Position numbers and translations under genes: made by a program. This document shows positions 7,564 through 16,462 of a DNA stretch of 35,405 nucleotides, in pieces. The stretch spans positions 1-35,405 of the forward strand of contig JADFRS010000021.1 in NCBI GenBank assembly GCA_022561145.1, in the 5' to 3' direction. The notes under the pieces were generated by a model. It was not told the origin of the DNA and did no database searches. It saw nothing but the letters and a program-made list of their open reading frames with translations. Numbering within the stretch: position 1 is the first letter of the stretch; every line of letters starts with the position of its first letter. Origin of the DNA: Gemmatimonadota bacterium (GTDB lineage: Bacteria; Gemmatimonadota; Gemmatimonadetes; Longimicrobiales; Gaopeijiaceae).

Positions 7564-10182
7564 TTGCCGGTGAACGGCCGCGATCCGGTTCTCGACAGAC
7601 GCTCGGCTCTCCTGTGCTCCCTGATCGTCGCGGGGTCTCTTCTTTCCGCCTCCCTGACCACTCCGGTCTCAGTGCGCGCCGTACAAGTCGTTTCAGGGAA
7701 GCTCACGCCCGGCTCGACGGTCATCGTGACGCCACGAGGACGATATGATGCCGGCGTGTTCCACCGGTTCTTCATGGGCGGGCTGAACCGAGATCTGTGG
7801 AGCCTGCCGATCGAGGTCGAGGTGCTGGATCTCGACGATTTTGCCGGCGGGCTCACTCCCCTGCGGCGCGGCGGAGGACTTCAGACGACCTCGCTACGCC
7901 TGCGGGGTGCGGACGGCCAGTTGTGGACGTTCCGGTCGGTCGACAAGGACGTGACCAGGTCGCTCGATCCTCAGCTCCGGGAGAGCGTGGCGGCGCGCGT
8001 CCTCCAGGACCAGATCGCCGCGCTCTTTCCGCTGAGCGCCATGGTGGTGGCGCCGCTGATGGACGCGGCCGGCGTCCTGCACTCGGATCCAACGCTCGTG
8101 GTCATGCCGGACGACGAGCGCTTGGGCGAGTTCCTGGAGGGGTTCGGCGGCCTTCTCGGGTGGATCGAGGTCCGGCCGGACGAGGGTCCGGACGGCATGC
8201 CGGGGTTTGCGGGATCGACCAGAATTACGGGGTCCGGGAGGTTTCTCGAACGCCTCGAGGACGAGCAGGACAACCGAGTGAACTCGGAGAGTTATCTGCG
8301 GGCGCGGCTCATGGACTTGTTCGTGGGGGACTGGGACCGCCATCCCGACCAGTGGAGATGGGCGGCGTTCGAGGAAGGCGATTCCGTGCGCTGGGAACCC
8401 ATTCCGCGCGACCGTGACTGGGCCCTCTCCCGGATCGACGGCTTCCTCATCACCTTGGCCCGTACACTGTGGCCTCACTATGTGGGTTTCTCGCACGACT
8501 ATGAATCCGTATTCGGCACCACGTGGAATGGTCGTGCGCTCGATCGGAACTTGCTCTCCCAGTTGGTCCGGGAGGACTTCGAGCGAGTAGCCCAGGACCT
8601 TCAGGTTCGACTGACCGATGACGTGATTGCGGAGGCCGTGGGACGGCTTCCAGCCTCCTATCAGGAGGCGATAGGCATCGAGATGGAGGAAGCTCTCCTC
8701 AACCGTAGGGATCACTTGATGGACGCCGCCATGACGTTCTACAGGCTTCTGAGCGGTTGGGTGGACATCTTCGGCACGGACGAGGAGGACTACGCCAACG
8801 TGGAGCGCCGGGCGGACGGTTCCGTCCATGTCACCATGTTCGAGGCGAGCTCGGCGGGCGTGCCTCTAGGCGACCCCTACTTCGACCGAACCTTCCTCCC
8901 ATCAGAGACTCACGAGGTGCGGATATTCCTGAGGGGAGACGATGATTGGGCGGTGGTCCGAGGGGCCCGGACCGACGCGATCCGTGTGCGCATCGTCGGA
9001 GGGGGCAGCGACGACACGCTGATCGACGTCACGGACGGACACGGTACGTCGTTCTACGACGATCGCGGCGACAACGTCTTTACCGCCGCTCCGGCCACCG
9101 AAGTGGACGAGTCCGACTACGATGAGCCCGACGATACCGAAAGCGCGACGCATCAGGCACGACCGCGTGATTGGGGGTTCAGGTGGACCTCGCTTCCCCT
9201 CATCGGACTCAACTCCGACGTGGGTCTGTTGGTCGGTGCAACCGCGCATCGCTACGGCTTCGGGTTCCGTCACTTTCCGTACAAGAATCGCCTCGATCTC
9301 TCCGCCGTTGTGAACCCGACACACCTGCGCTTCCAGGCCGGAGCAGCCTATGGGTTCCCGCTTGTGGAGGGCACGGTTGGTCTCCTTCGCGCGGAGGTGA
9401 GCAATCGCGAGGTTCGCCGTTTCTTCGGATTCGGCAACGAGACGAAAGACGAACCGTCCATGGATTTCAGGGCCGATCGCACACGGGCGTATCTGGAGGC
9501 CGTCGTCGGCATAAGGCCCGCCCCGACACTATCGATCGACATTGGCCCCGCGTTCTGGTTCTCGTCTCCGACGGACGAGGAGGGCACCTTTGTGGACGTG
9601 GAGGCGCCCTACGGACATGGCGACTTCAAGCAGGTCGGGATGGTCGGGCGGGCCGCTTGGGATACGCGGGACAATCCGGTGGCGCCGAACCTTGGCGTGC
9701 TGTTGGAGGTGGAGGGCCGGTACATTCCACAGGCGCTCGATACCGAGGCGGGATACGGGGGCGTGAGCGGAACACTGTCCGCGAGTGTGCCGCTTGGTGC
9801 GGCCGGTGTTTCCGTGCGCCTATCCGGAGAGAAGGTATGGGGCACGTACCCGTATTTCGACGGTGCGTGGATCGGGGGTGCGGGTACCCTGCGGGGGTTT
9901 TCCGAGTATCGGTTCGTGGGCGAGGGTGCCGTGACGGCGAGCGCGCAGTTGCGCAGTCCGGGTGCCGACTTCTTCCTCTTTCTTCCCGGCCAGGTCGGAG
10001 TGATGGCCCTGACCGATGTCGGGCGGGTGTATGTGGATGGGGCGGCCTCGGACACGTGGCACTCGGCGTTCGGGGGTGGGTTGTGGGCCTACTTCCTGAA
10101 GCCGGATTACACGCTCAGCGTTGCCTGGGCACACAGCGAAGAAGGCAACGGGGTCTACGTGTCACTCGGCTTCGGCTATTGA
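7564..10182 (+). CDS. Secreted/outer-membrane protein: N-terminal kinase-like (CotH/HipA-like by motif) region fused to C-terminal BamA/TamA-like beta-barrel
   Basis: N-terminal LRLRGADGQLWTFRSVDKD, LMDLFVGDWDRHPDQWRWAAF, RWEPIPRDRDWALSRIDG. C-terminal GRAAWDTRDNPVAPNLGVLLEVEGRYIPQ, GGAGTLRGFSEYRFVGEGAVTASAQLR and terminal aromatic YVSLGFGY. Confidence 0.75.
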   Translation: MPVNGRDPVLDRRSALLCSLIVAGSLLSASLTTPVSVRAVQVVSGKLTPGSTVIVTPRGRYDAGVFHRFFMGGLNRDLWSLPIEVEVLDLDDFAGGLTPLRRGGGLQTTSLRLRGADGQLWTFRSVDKDVTRSLDPQLRESVAARVLQDQIAALFPLSAMVVAPLMDAAGVLHSDPTLVVMPDDERLGEFLEGFGGLLGWIEVRPDEGPDGMPGFAGSTRITGSGRFLERLEDEQDNRVNSESYLRARLMDLFVGDWDRHPDQWRWAAFEEGDSVRWEPIPRDRDWALSRIDGFLITLARTLWPHYVGFSHDYESVFGTTWNGRALDRNLLSQLVREDFERVAQDLQVRLTDDVIAEAVGRLPASYQEAIGIEMEEALLNRRDHLMDAAMTFYRLLSGWVDIFGTDEEDYANVERRADGSVHVTMFEASSAGVPLGDPYFDRTFLPSETHEVRIFLRGDDDWAVVRGARTDAIRVRIVGGGSDDTLIDVTDGHGTSFYDDRGDNVFTAAPATEVDESDYDEPDDTESATHQARPRDWGFRWTSLPLIGLNSDVGLLVGATAHRYGFGFRHFPYKNRLDLSAVVNPTHLRFQAGAAYGFPLVEGTVGLLRAEVSNREVRRFFGFGNETKDEPSMDFRADRTRAYLEAVVGIRPAPTLSIDIGPAFWFSSPTDEEGTFVDVEAPYGHGDFKQVGMVGRAAWDTRDNPVAPNLGVLLEVEGRYIPQALDTEAGYGGVSGTLSASVPLGAAGVSVRLSGEKVWGTYPYFDGAWIGGAGTLRGFSEYRFVGEGAVTASAQLRSPGADFFLFLPGQVGVMALTDVGRVYVDGAASDTWHSAFGGGLWAYFLKPDYTLSVAWAHSEEGNGVYVSLGFGY

Positions 10183-10198
10183 GCAAACGCGGCGGCAC

Positions 10199-11104
10199 AT
10201 GCCTGAACTCCCCGAGATCGTCACCTATGTCGAGGCCATCGAGCGCTTCGTGCTCGGTCAAACGCTGGAGGCCGTGCGCATCCGGTCGCCGTCGCTGTTG
10301 CGCACCTATTCGCCAAAGGTCTCGGCCATCGAGGGGCAGCGGGTGTTGGGAGTCCGGCGCCTCGGCAAGAGGGTGGTGTTCGAGTTGGAGGGCGAGCTCT
10401 TCGTGGTGATCCACCTCATGGTTTCGGGGCGCTTCAAGTGGACGAAACGTGGCGCCGCAATTCCCAGAAAGAGGGCGCATGCGGCCTTCGATTTTCCGGA
10501 GGGCACCTTGCTCCTCACCGAGGCGGCCACGCACAAGCGGGCCTCCATGCACGTGGTGAGAGGTGAAGAAGCCCTCCGTGAACTCGACCCGGGCGGCGTG
10601 GAACCCTTGGAGGTGGACGCCCGGGGATTTCGGGAGGCCGTGCTGAAGGAGAACCGGACGCTCAAACGTGTTCTCACCGACCCGACGATCTTCAGCGGGA
10701 TCGGGAACGCGCATTCCGACGAGATCCTCCTGCTGGCAGGCCTCTCACCCGTGAGGCGCAGCCGGCAACTGTCCGACGAAGAGATCGAGCGGCTCCGCGA
10801 AGCGACTGTGCGTTCGCTCGGTGAGTGGGTCGAGCGGCTACGAGCCGAGGTAGGAGACGGCTTTCCCAACAAGATCACCGCTTTCCACCCCGAGATGGGT
10901 GCCCACGGAAAGTTCGGGAAGCCTTGCCCCCGGTGTGGCTCTCCCATTCAACGCATCGTCTACGCGAGCCGTGAGACGAACTACTGCGCGACGTGCCAGA
11001 CCGGCGGCAAGCTTCTCAAGGACCGCGCGCTGTCTAAGCTTCTTCGTGAGGACTGGCCGAAGACCCTCGAGGAACTCGAGGAGCGCCGGGTGGTGCGGGA
11101 GTGA
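10199..11104 (+). CDS. mutM: Fpg/Nei-family DNA glycosylase
   Basis: MPELPEI N-terminus, H2TH region FSGIGNAHSDEILL, C-terminal zinc finger CPRCGSPIQRIVYASRETNYCATCQ. Confidence 0.9.
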   Translation: MPELPEIVTYVEAIERFVLGQTLEAVRIRSPSLLRTYSPKVSAIEGQRVLGVRRLGKRVVFELEGELFVVIHLMVSGRFKWTKRGAAIPRKRAHAAFDFPEGTLLLTEAATHKRASMHVVRGEEALRELDPGGVEPLEVDARGFREAVLKENRTLKRVLTDPTIFSGIGNAHSDEILLLAGLSPVRRSRQLSDEEIERLREATVRSLGEWVERLRAEVGDGFPNKITAFHPEMGAHGKFGKPCPRCGSPIQRIVYASRETNYCATCQTGGKLLKDRALSKLLREDWPKTLEELEERRVVRE

Positions 11105-11113
11105 GCCCACCGC

Positions 11114-11773
11114 TCAGTCGGAATCCGACTCGCCAGCCTCCGAGGTCCCGGAGTCCGTCCGGCTCTTGGTTCGGCCCTTCTTCCTCCGGCGCCGCCCTGG
11201 TCCTCCCGCCTTCTCACGTACGGCCTCCATGTCCTCGACCGCCTTCTCGAGGATCTCGTGCATCTGGGATAGGACCTCCTTGTCCGCCCCCCACCTGAAG
11301 GCCTCGTCGAAGGTCATTTGTGCCAGGCGTGAGAAGGTCTTGGAGAGTCCCCTCATCTCGTCGCTGAAGAACCGATCGGTAAGGTCGTCCACGCGGGCGA
11401 ACACGTCTTCCACCACGTCCGCGTTCTCCTCGAGGTACTCTCTACCCGTGTCGGTAACGCTGTAGACTTTCTTCCCGTCCTTCTCCGCGGACTCGAGGTG
11501 CCCCTCGTCCTCCAGCATTTGGAGGGTCGGATATACCGACCCCGGGCTCGGGTTGTAGTAACCACCCGACTCCTTCTCGAGCGCCTTCATGACTTCGTAG
11601 CCGTGCATCGGATTGTCGGACAGCAACCTCAGAATCACGAACTTCAGGTCGCCGCGCTCGAAGATCCGCCACCTGAAACGCCTGCGCTTACGCTGGTGTC
11701 TTCGCCGTGGGCCTATACCGAACAGGCTTTCGAGGTCGAATTCAAACTCGTCATAGCATCGTCGCATCGTCAA
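11114..11773 (-). CDS. PadR-family transcriptional regulator
   Basis: LKFVILRLLSDNPMHGYEVMKALEKESGGYYNPSPGSVYPTLQMLEDEGHLESAEKDGKKVYSVTDTGREYL. Confidence 0.92.
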   Translation of the reverse strand: MTMRRCYDEFEFDLESLFGIGPRRRHQRKRRRFRWRIFERGDLKFVILRLLSDNPMHGYEVMKALEKESGGYYNPSPGSVYPTLQMLEDEGHLESAEKDGKKVYSVTDTGREYLEENADVVEDVFARVDDLTDRFFSDEMRGLSKTFSRLAQMTFDEAFRWGADKEVLSQMHEILEKAVEDMEAVREKAGGPGRRRRKKGRTKSRTDSGTSEAGESDSD

Positions 11774-11785
11774 ACTCCCCAGTTA

Positions 11786-11846
11786 CGATACACTGAAACG
11801 TAATATCGAAAGATACAACGAAAAGATATAGCAACCGATATATCGG
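11786..11846. promoter_or_regulatory. Cluster of TATC/GATA inverted half-sites, candidate PadR operator region
   Basis: TATC-GAAA-GATA (11804-11815); GATATA-N8-TATATC (11825-11844) overlapping perfect palindrome CCGATATATCGG (11835-11846); additional CGATA at 11786. Confidence 0.55.
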
Positions 11847-11940
11847 CGCAATAGGTCGTGAGGAGACGGACAGGGCCGTCCGGGGTAAGCGCCCGGCGCT
11901 CACCCTACGCGCCGTGACGCATATACAGAGACATCTAAAA

Positions 11941-11980
11941 CACAAAGTACTTGCAGAAAATATGACGAGTCGCTTAACTT
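11941..11980 (+). promoter_or_regulatory. Putative promoter with CACAAAGTACTTGC element overlapping a -35 (TTGCAG), 18-bp spacer, -10 TAACTT
   Basis: Same 14-mer and spacing recur at 16379-16418. Confidence 0.5.
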
Positions 11981-11986
11981 ACTTCC

Positions 11987-12598
11987 ATGAATATCGTTCG
12001 ACCGATCAGAGAATCTCCCGAGCCGGTGGAGCTCCATGCTCAAGCCATGGAGAACCTCCAGTACATCCGGGAAACCATGGAGCGTGCTGCGCACTTCACG
12101 GCCCTGTCGGGCCTTGGCGGCATCCTTCTGGGAATCACCGGGCTCGTAACGTCGATGCTCGCGCCGCGCGCGCCGACCGCTACGGGCTGGTTGCTGACCT
12201 GGGTTGGAGCCGCTGCCGTCGCGCTGCCTCTTGCCGGGTGGGCCGTTGTGGACAAGGCGAGAAGGGCTCGCGTGCCGCTCACCAGCGGCCCGGGCCGGAA
12301 GTTCCTGCTGGGCTTTGTGCCGGCAATGGTCGCTGCGGGCCTCATCACTGCGGTGCTCGTGGGGGAAGGGCTTACCGATCTTCTTCCGGGCACGTGGTTG
12401 ACGCTATATGGCGTTGGCGTTCTCACGGCCGGAACGTTCTCTGCCCGGGTGGTGCCCGTGATGGGATTGACATTCATGGTGATGGGGGCGGCCGCGCTTT
12501 TCGCACCGCCGGCTTATGGGGACCTGTTCATGGGGGCTGGATTCGGTGGTCTCCATCTGATCTTCGGCGTGATCATCCTGAGGAGGTACGGTGGCTGA
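11987..12598 (+). CDS. Membrane protein (paired with downstream winged-helix regulator)
   Basis: AMENLQYIRETMERAAHFTALSGLGGILLGITGL plus multiple TM helices; stop overlaps GTG start of next gene. Confidence 0.8.
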   Translation: MNIVRPIRESPEPVELHAQAMENLQYIRETMERAAHFTALSGLGGILLGITGLVTSMLAPRAPTATGWLLTWVGAAAVALPLAGWAVVDKARRARVPLTSGPGRKFLLGFVPAMVAAGLITAVLVGEGLTDLLPGTWLTLYGVGVLTAGTFSARVVPVMGLTFMVMGAAALFAPPAYGDLFMGAGFGGLHLIFGVIILRRYGG

Positions 12599-12956
12599 GC
12601 CCAGGGCCCGCGCGGGGGAGGTCCGGGTTCTTTCGAGCCTTCCGGGAACAGGTGAGGCTGGCGCCCTGGGACTGGACCAGGTTATCCACGCTCGTGTCCG
12701 CCTGGGCATCGTGAGCGCTCTGGCCGCGAACCAATGCCTGGCGTTCAACGAACTCAAAGCGCTGCTCCACACCTCGGACGGAAACCTCAGCGCTCACGCC
12801 CGCAAACTCGAAGATGCCGGCTACATCGCATGCCGGAAGTCGTTCGTCGACCGCACACCGAGAACAGAATATTCGCTGACCGTTCGGGGCCGGACCGCGC
12901 TCGACGGCTATTTGGCCCACATGGAGGCGTTGATTCAGGCGGCACGCCAGTCCTAG
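12591..12956 (+). CDS. Winged-helix transcriptional regulator (HTH_34/ArsR-MarR-like)
   Basis: VIHARVRLGIVSALAANQCLAFNELKALLHTSDGNLSAHARKLEDAGYIACRKSFVDRTPRTEYSLTVRGRTAL. Confidence 0.88.
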   Translation: MAEPRARAGEVRVLSSLPGTGEAGALGLDQVIHARVRLGIVSALAANQCLAFNELKALLHTSDGNLSAHARKLEDAGYIACRKSFVDRTPRTEYSLTVRGRTALDGYLAHMEALIQAARQS

Positions 12957-12984
12957 GCATCCCTTCTCAGGATACGACGATCAC

Positions 12985-13749
12985 ATGACTCAAAACACGC
13001 TCCGATTCCCTGTGCCAGGCGGAATCCATGTTGGAATCATCATGGATGGAAACGGCCGGTGGGCGCACGAGCGCCAGCGCCCTCGCAGCGTCGGTCACCG
13101 CCGCGGCGCCCGTGCGGTCCGCCAGGTCGTGGAGGCTGCGCCGGATTTCGGCATCGGAACGCTGACTCTGTTCGCGTTCTCTTCGGACAACTGGCGACGC
13201 CCCGGCCCTGAGGTGCGCACGCTTTTCAGACTGTTCAGGACCTATCTGCGGGCGGAAACCGAGAAGTGCGTTCGAGAAGGCGTTCGACTTCGCGTGATCG
13301 GGCGACGCGACCGGCTGCCCGATGATCTTCTCGGGGCCATCGATGAGGCGGAGGCGGCCACACACGCCGGAAGAAAGCTCTTTCTGCGCGTCGCACTCGA
13401 TTACTCGGCCCGTGCCTCCATCCTCGAGGCGGCCTCACGCTCCAACGGCGCATTGAGGGACGAGGATGACTTTGCGGCCATCCTCGGCGACGTGATTCAC
13501 GACGCGGGACCGGCTCCGGATCTGGATCTCCTGATCCGCACGGGAGGCGAGCAGCGCCTCAGCGACTTCCTGCTTTGGGAGGCTGCGTACGCAGAGTTGT
13601 ACTTCAGTCCGCGGCACTGGCCCGACTTCGGACCCGACGGACTCGGGGAGGCCGTGGAGGAGTTCCATCGCCGCGAACGCCGATTCGGGCGCGTGACCGC
13701 CGAAGGGAATCCGGCGGCGGAGGCAATTCGCCGTGAGGCCGCCGGATGA
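12985..13749 (+). CDS. uppS: Isoprenyl (undecaprenyl diphosphate) synthase family cis-prenyltransferase
   Basis: HVGIIMDGNGRWA, LTLFAFSSDNWRRP, DLLIRTGGEQRLSDFLLWEAAYAELYF, RRFG. Confidence 0.95.
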   Translation: MTQNTLRFPVPGGIHVGIIMDGNGRWAHERQRPRSVGHRRGARAVRQVVEAAPDFGIGTLTLFAFSSDNWRRPGPEVRTLFRLFRTYLRAETEKCVREGVRLRVIGRRDRLPDDLLGAIDEAEAATHAGRKLFLRVALDYSARASILEAASRSNGALRDEDDFAAILGDVIHDAGPAPDLDLLIRTGGEQRLSDFLLWEAAYAELYFSPRHWPDFGPDGLGEAVEEFHRRERRFGRVTAEGNPAAEAIRREAAG

Positions 13750-13842
13750 CTTTTTAGTCCCGGGGCAGCTGCACCGCTACGTAGATCAGTCAAGGCGAGA
13801 GTCGCGTTCAGCCCCCATGTAGGGCGCCGCGGAGGACTAGCG

Positions 13843-14004
13843 CTAGACACCCTCGGTGGAGGGCGTGTCAGCCACTTCGACCATCATCGCCGGTGCCACA
13901 GCACTCTCGTCGGGCCATCGTGGGGCAGTGGTCCAGAAATACAAGACGGCCGTCGCTATCAAGAAGGCACCTCCAATGAGGTCCCTGATCGTTTTCTTTT
14001 TCAT
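13843..14004 (-). CDS. Small single-pass membrane protein
   Basis: MKKKTIRDLIGGAFLIATAVLYFWTTAPRWP; short ORF, one TM segment. Confidence 0.4.
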   Translation of the reverse strand: MKKKTIRDLIGGAFLIATAVLYFWTTAPRWPDESAVAPAMMVEVADTPSTEGV

Positions 14005-14117
14005 GGTTCGCTTCCTCACGTCCCGTCCACGACACATCCACACCTGATCGGATGTGTCCTGGGACCTATGCGTTGCACACGCGCTCGCCACGACTACGGT
14101 CGGCGAGGGTGCGGTCT

Positions 14118-14573
14118 TCACTTCGAAAGGGCGCCCCTCCTCTCCCGGATTAGGCCGTCGATGGACCAGCGGTGGCTCTCAGCTGGGATGACCAACAGAA
14201 ATAGGAGCAAGATTGCCCGGGGCAGGATGTGGACGGTGATGTCGAAGAGCGGCTGAAGGAGAAGGTGCCCGTAGGTGACGATCAGGAGGAGGAATCCCAG
14301 TCCCACGAGGGCTCTCCGAACCTGGAAACCGACCAGGAGGAGCGCTCCTCCCGCCAACTCTACGAAGGGAATACTGACGCCGAGAGTCCAGAGGAGCCAA
14401 AGGGGAATCCAGCTTTCAGCGAAGTCTTGGATGAAGAACCGCTGTGCGTGCCCGACTGGACCCAATGTGAACACCTTGAACCAGCCGGCCATGAAAAAAA
14501 GCAGGCCCAGGATCCCTCGAGCGAAGAGGCTCGCCCAGGCGGCCTGGGGCGTGTACGACCACGATCGTTCCAT
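14118..14573 (-). CDS. DoxX-family membrane protein
   Basis: FARGILGLLFFMAGWFKVF...WIPLWLLWTLGVSIPFVELAGGALLLVGFQVRRALVGL. Confidence 0.75.
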   Translation of the reverse strand: MERSWSYTPQAAWASLFARGILGLLFFMAGWFKVFTLGPVGHAQRFFIQDFAESWIPLWLLWTLGVSIPFVELAGGALLLVGFQVRRALVGLGFLLLIVTYGHLLLQPLFDITVHILPRAILLLFLLVIPAESHRWSIDGLIRERRGALSK

Positions 14574-14706
14574 CGTCACTTTTTCCGGTGGCGTTGCGGG
14601 TTTGGCCGGGCCGGGCCACCATTCCCGGCCCGCGCCAGCGGCGCCCGGCGAGTGCCGGGGCGAAAAGCCGCGGCGACACGCACCAGCATAGCACCCGAAA
14701 CTGGGG

Positions 14707-15471
14707 ATGACGATGATCCTGAGTACGCTAGTAGCTCTGTCCGCCACCCTGACGGCCTCGACGGGCCTGACCGAACCACCGGCCCAGCAAGGCGAGCACC
14801 TCTACAGAGTGCTGACGGTGCGTGCCGCGCCTGGCCAGCTCCTGGACCTTATCGAGTTGTACAAGGAACAACGTGGGATTCTCGAGGCGGCGGGAGATGG
14901 CGAGATGTTTTGGATGCGCCACAGCCAGGGCGACCAATGGGACCTCCTGATCATGTTCCCGATGGGCAGCTTTGCAGAATACTACGCCGCGGCTCGGATG
15001 CGGGCTCGCGAACAGACACGCGGTCCCAGCGGGCGGACCGGAGCGGAGATCCGGAAGGCCATCGACGCGGCATCGACGTGGCGGGAGGAGCTATTCGCGC
15101 GCGGGCCCGGCATCGACGTACTGAGGGAGCGTTTCGAGGGTGCCGGTCTGTTCCACGTCGAGATGTTCATCGCACTCCACGACAAACGGGACGAGTTGCT
15201 GAAAGAGCGAAACATGGAGAACGCCTACTACCGGGCTCTGGACCGCGACGAAAATTTGATCTTCGTGAGGGAGGCGGGCGCCGCATGGGATCTATTCACA
15301 TTGGGCTTCTATGACGATCTCAAGGACTTCGCGAGTGCTGGCGACCTGCCAGCTGAGGAGGAAGAGCGAGCAGCCCTTGAGGCCGGCTTCGAGGCCGCCA
15401 ACCGGATCGGCACCTACCTGCGCTCGCTGATGCTCAGGCACAACGACACGCTGGCCGGTCCCGTCGGCTGA
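14707..15471 (+). CDS. Secreted hypothetical protein, possibly two tandem dimeric alpha/beta-barrel-like (ABM/NIPSNAP-like) domains
   Basis: Signal peptide; two similar segments HLYRVLTVRAAPGQ...MFWMRHSQGDQWDLLIMFPMGSF and LFHVEMFIALHDKRDE...LIFVREAGAAWDLFTLGFYDDL. Confidence 0.6.
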   Translation: MTMILSTLVALSATLTASTGLTEPPAQQGEHLYRVLTVRAAPGQLLDLIELYKEQRGILEAAGDGEMFWMRHSQGDQWDLLIMFPMGSFAEYYAAARMRAREQTRGPSGRTGAEIRKAIDAASTWREELFARGPGIDVLRERFEGAGLFHVEMFIALHDKRDELLKERNMENAYYRALDRDENLIFVREAGAAWDLFTLGFYDDLKDFASAGDLPAEEEERAALEAGFEAANRIGTYLRSLMLRHNDTLAGPVG

Positions 15472-15479
15472 CGACGGAC

Positions 15480-15716
15480 CTAGTTGCCACCGCCCAACAG
15501 CGAGTCGAGCCGGTCGGCTCGTTCCTGGGCACGGTCGTTCGAGCGTAGCGCAGCGCCGACACCCTTCGCGCCGGGGAGCGGCAGCGTCGCGATGATGCTG
15601 TCCTTCTGCCGGCGAGTAAGGGTGTCGCGGTCAATCATGGGGCGTGACTCGGTTTCGCTACGGGTGCATCCTAGAATCAGCAGCAAGGCGCTGGCGCACA
15701 GGATTCTCTGCATCAC
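15480..15716 (-). CDS. Small lipoprotein
   Basis: MMQRILCASALLLILGCTRSETESRP lipobox. Confidence 0.5.
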   Translation of the reverse strand: MMQRILCASALLLILGCTRSETESRPMIDRDTLTRRQKDSIIATLPLPGAKGVGAALRSNDRAQERADRLDSLLGGGN

Positions 15717-15787
15717 ACGAGCCCCTCCTTCGGGCTGGAACTTGGATCGGCCTTCGCTTCAAATGTTTAGCCAAGCGGCCGATATCG

Positions 15788-16309
15788 CTACGGTGTCGAC
15801 AGATCTCTCGGTCGAATGAAGCGCTGCAAGGAGCCCGAGGCTCCCGATGTGTCTGACCAGCGTTCGACATCCAGGTCGATGACCGCGAGCGCTCCGGTGG
15901 GGAACTTGGTGAGCGCGCGGTCGAGGTCGGGCTGCTCACCCGAGCCGCTGAGCCCCATCGTTATCGCCTCCATGCCCGGGTTGTGCCCGATGAGCATGAC
16001 CGAGTCCAAATCGTCCGGTTGCTCCTGGATCACGGAGATCAGCTCCCCGGGGCTGGCGAGATATAGTCGCTCATCGATTCGGCTGGGTGGCTCGGAATCG
16101 AGACAGCTTCCGATCAGGTCCCAAGTCTCACGCGTGCGCTGCGCGGGGGAGCAGATCACCAGCTCTGGCAGCAATCCTTCGGCCTGCATGACTTCTGCCA
16201 CCTTGGGTGCCGCCGCGACCCCGCGCGGGGAGAGCGGGCGTTCGATGTCGGAGAGGGAAGGGTCGTTCCAGTCGGATTTGGCGTGCCGCAACAGGTAGAG
16301 CCGTTTCAA
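15788..16309 (-). CDS. Histidine phosphatase family protein (SixA-like), TTG start
   Basis: KRLYLLRHAKSDWNDPSLSDIERPLSPRG, SPAQRTRETW, VMLIGHNPGMEAI. Confidence 0.9.
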   Translation of the reverse strand: MKRLYLLRHAKSDWNDPSLSDIERPLSPRGVAAAPKVAEVMQAEGLLPELVICSPAQRTRETWDLIGSCLDSEPPSRIDERLYLASPGELISVIQEQPDDLDSVMLIGHNPGMEAITMGLSGSGEQPDLDRALTKFPTGALAVIDLDVERWSDTSGASGSLQRFIRPRDLSTP

Positions 16310-16378
16310 AGGGCCTCCAAACGTGTATGCAGGGGAGCCTTTGGTGATATTATTCCGCGATGTCGCCGTGAAGTCCAG

Positions 16379-16418
16379 CACAAAGTACTTGCTTTAGACC
16401 GATCCGAAATCCTGTATT
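16379..16418 (+). promoter_or_regulatory. Putative promoter with CACAAAGTACTTGC element overlapping -35 (TTGCTT), 18-bp spacer, -10 TGTATT
   Basis: Identical 14-mer and spacer length as at 11941-11980. Confidence 0.5.
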
Positions 16419-16462
16419 TCCTTAAATACCCCTCTCGACCGACTCTCTAACAGGGAAAGCCG

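Noticed and set aside
9171-10409. 412-aa plus-strand ORF overlapping the barrel gene and glycosylase
   Set aside because: Out-of-frame shadow, Arg/Gly-rich, no domain signal.
14229-15314. 361-aa plus-strand ORF
   Set aside because: Overlaps DoxX (antisense) and the secreted protein (other frame); composition suggests a spurious ORF.
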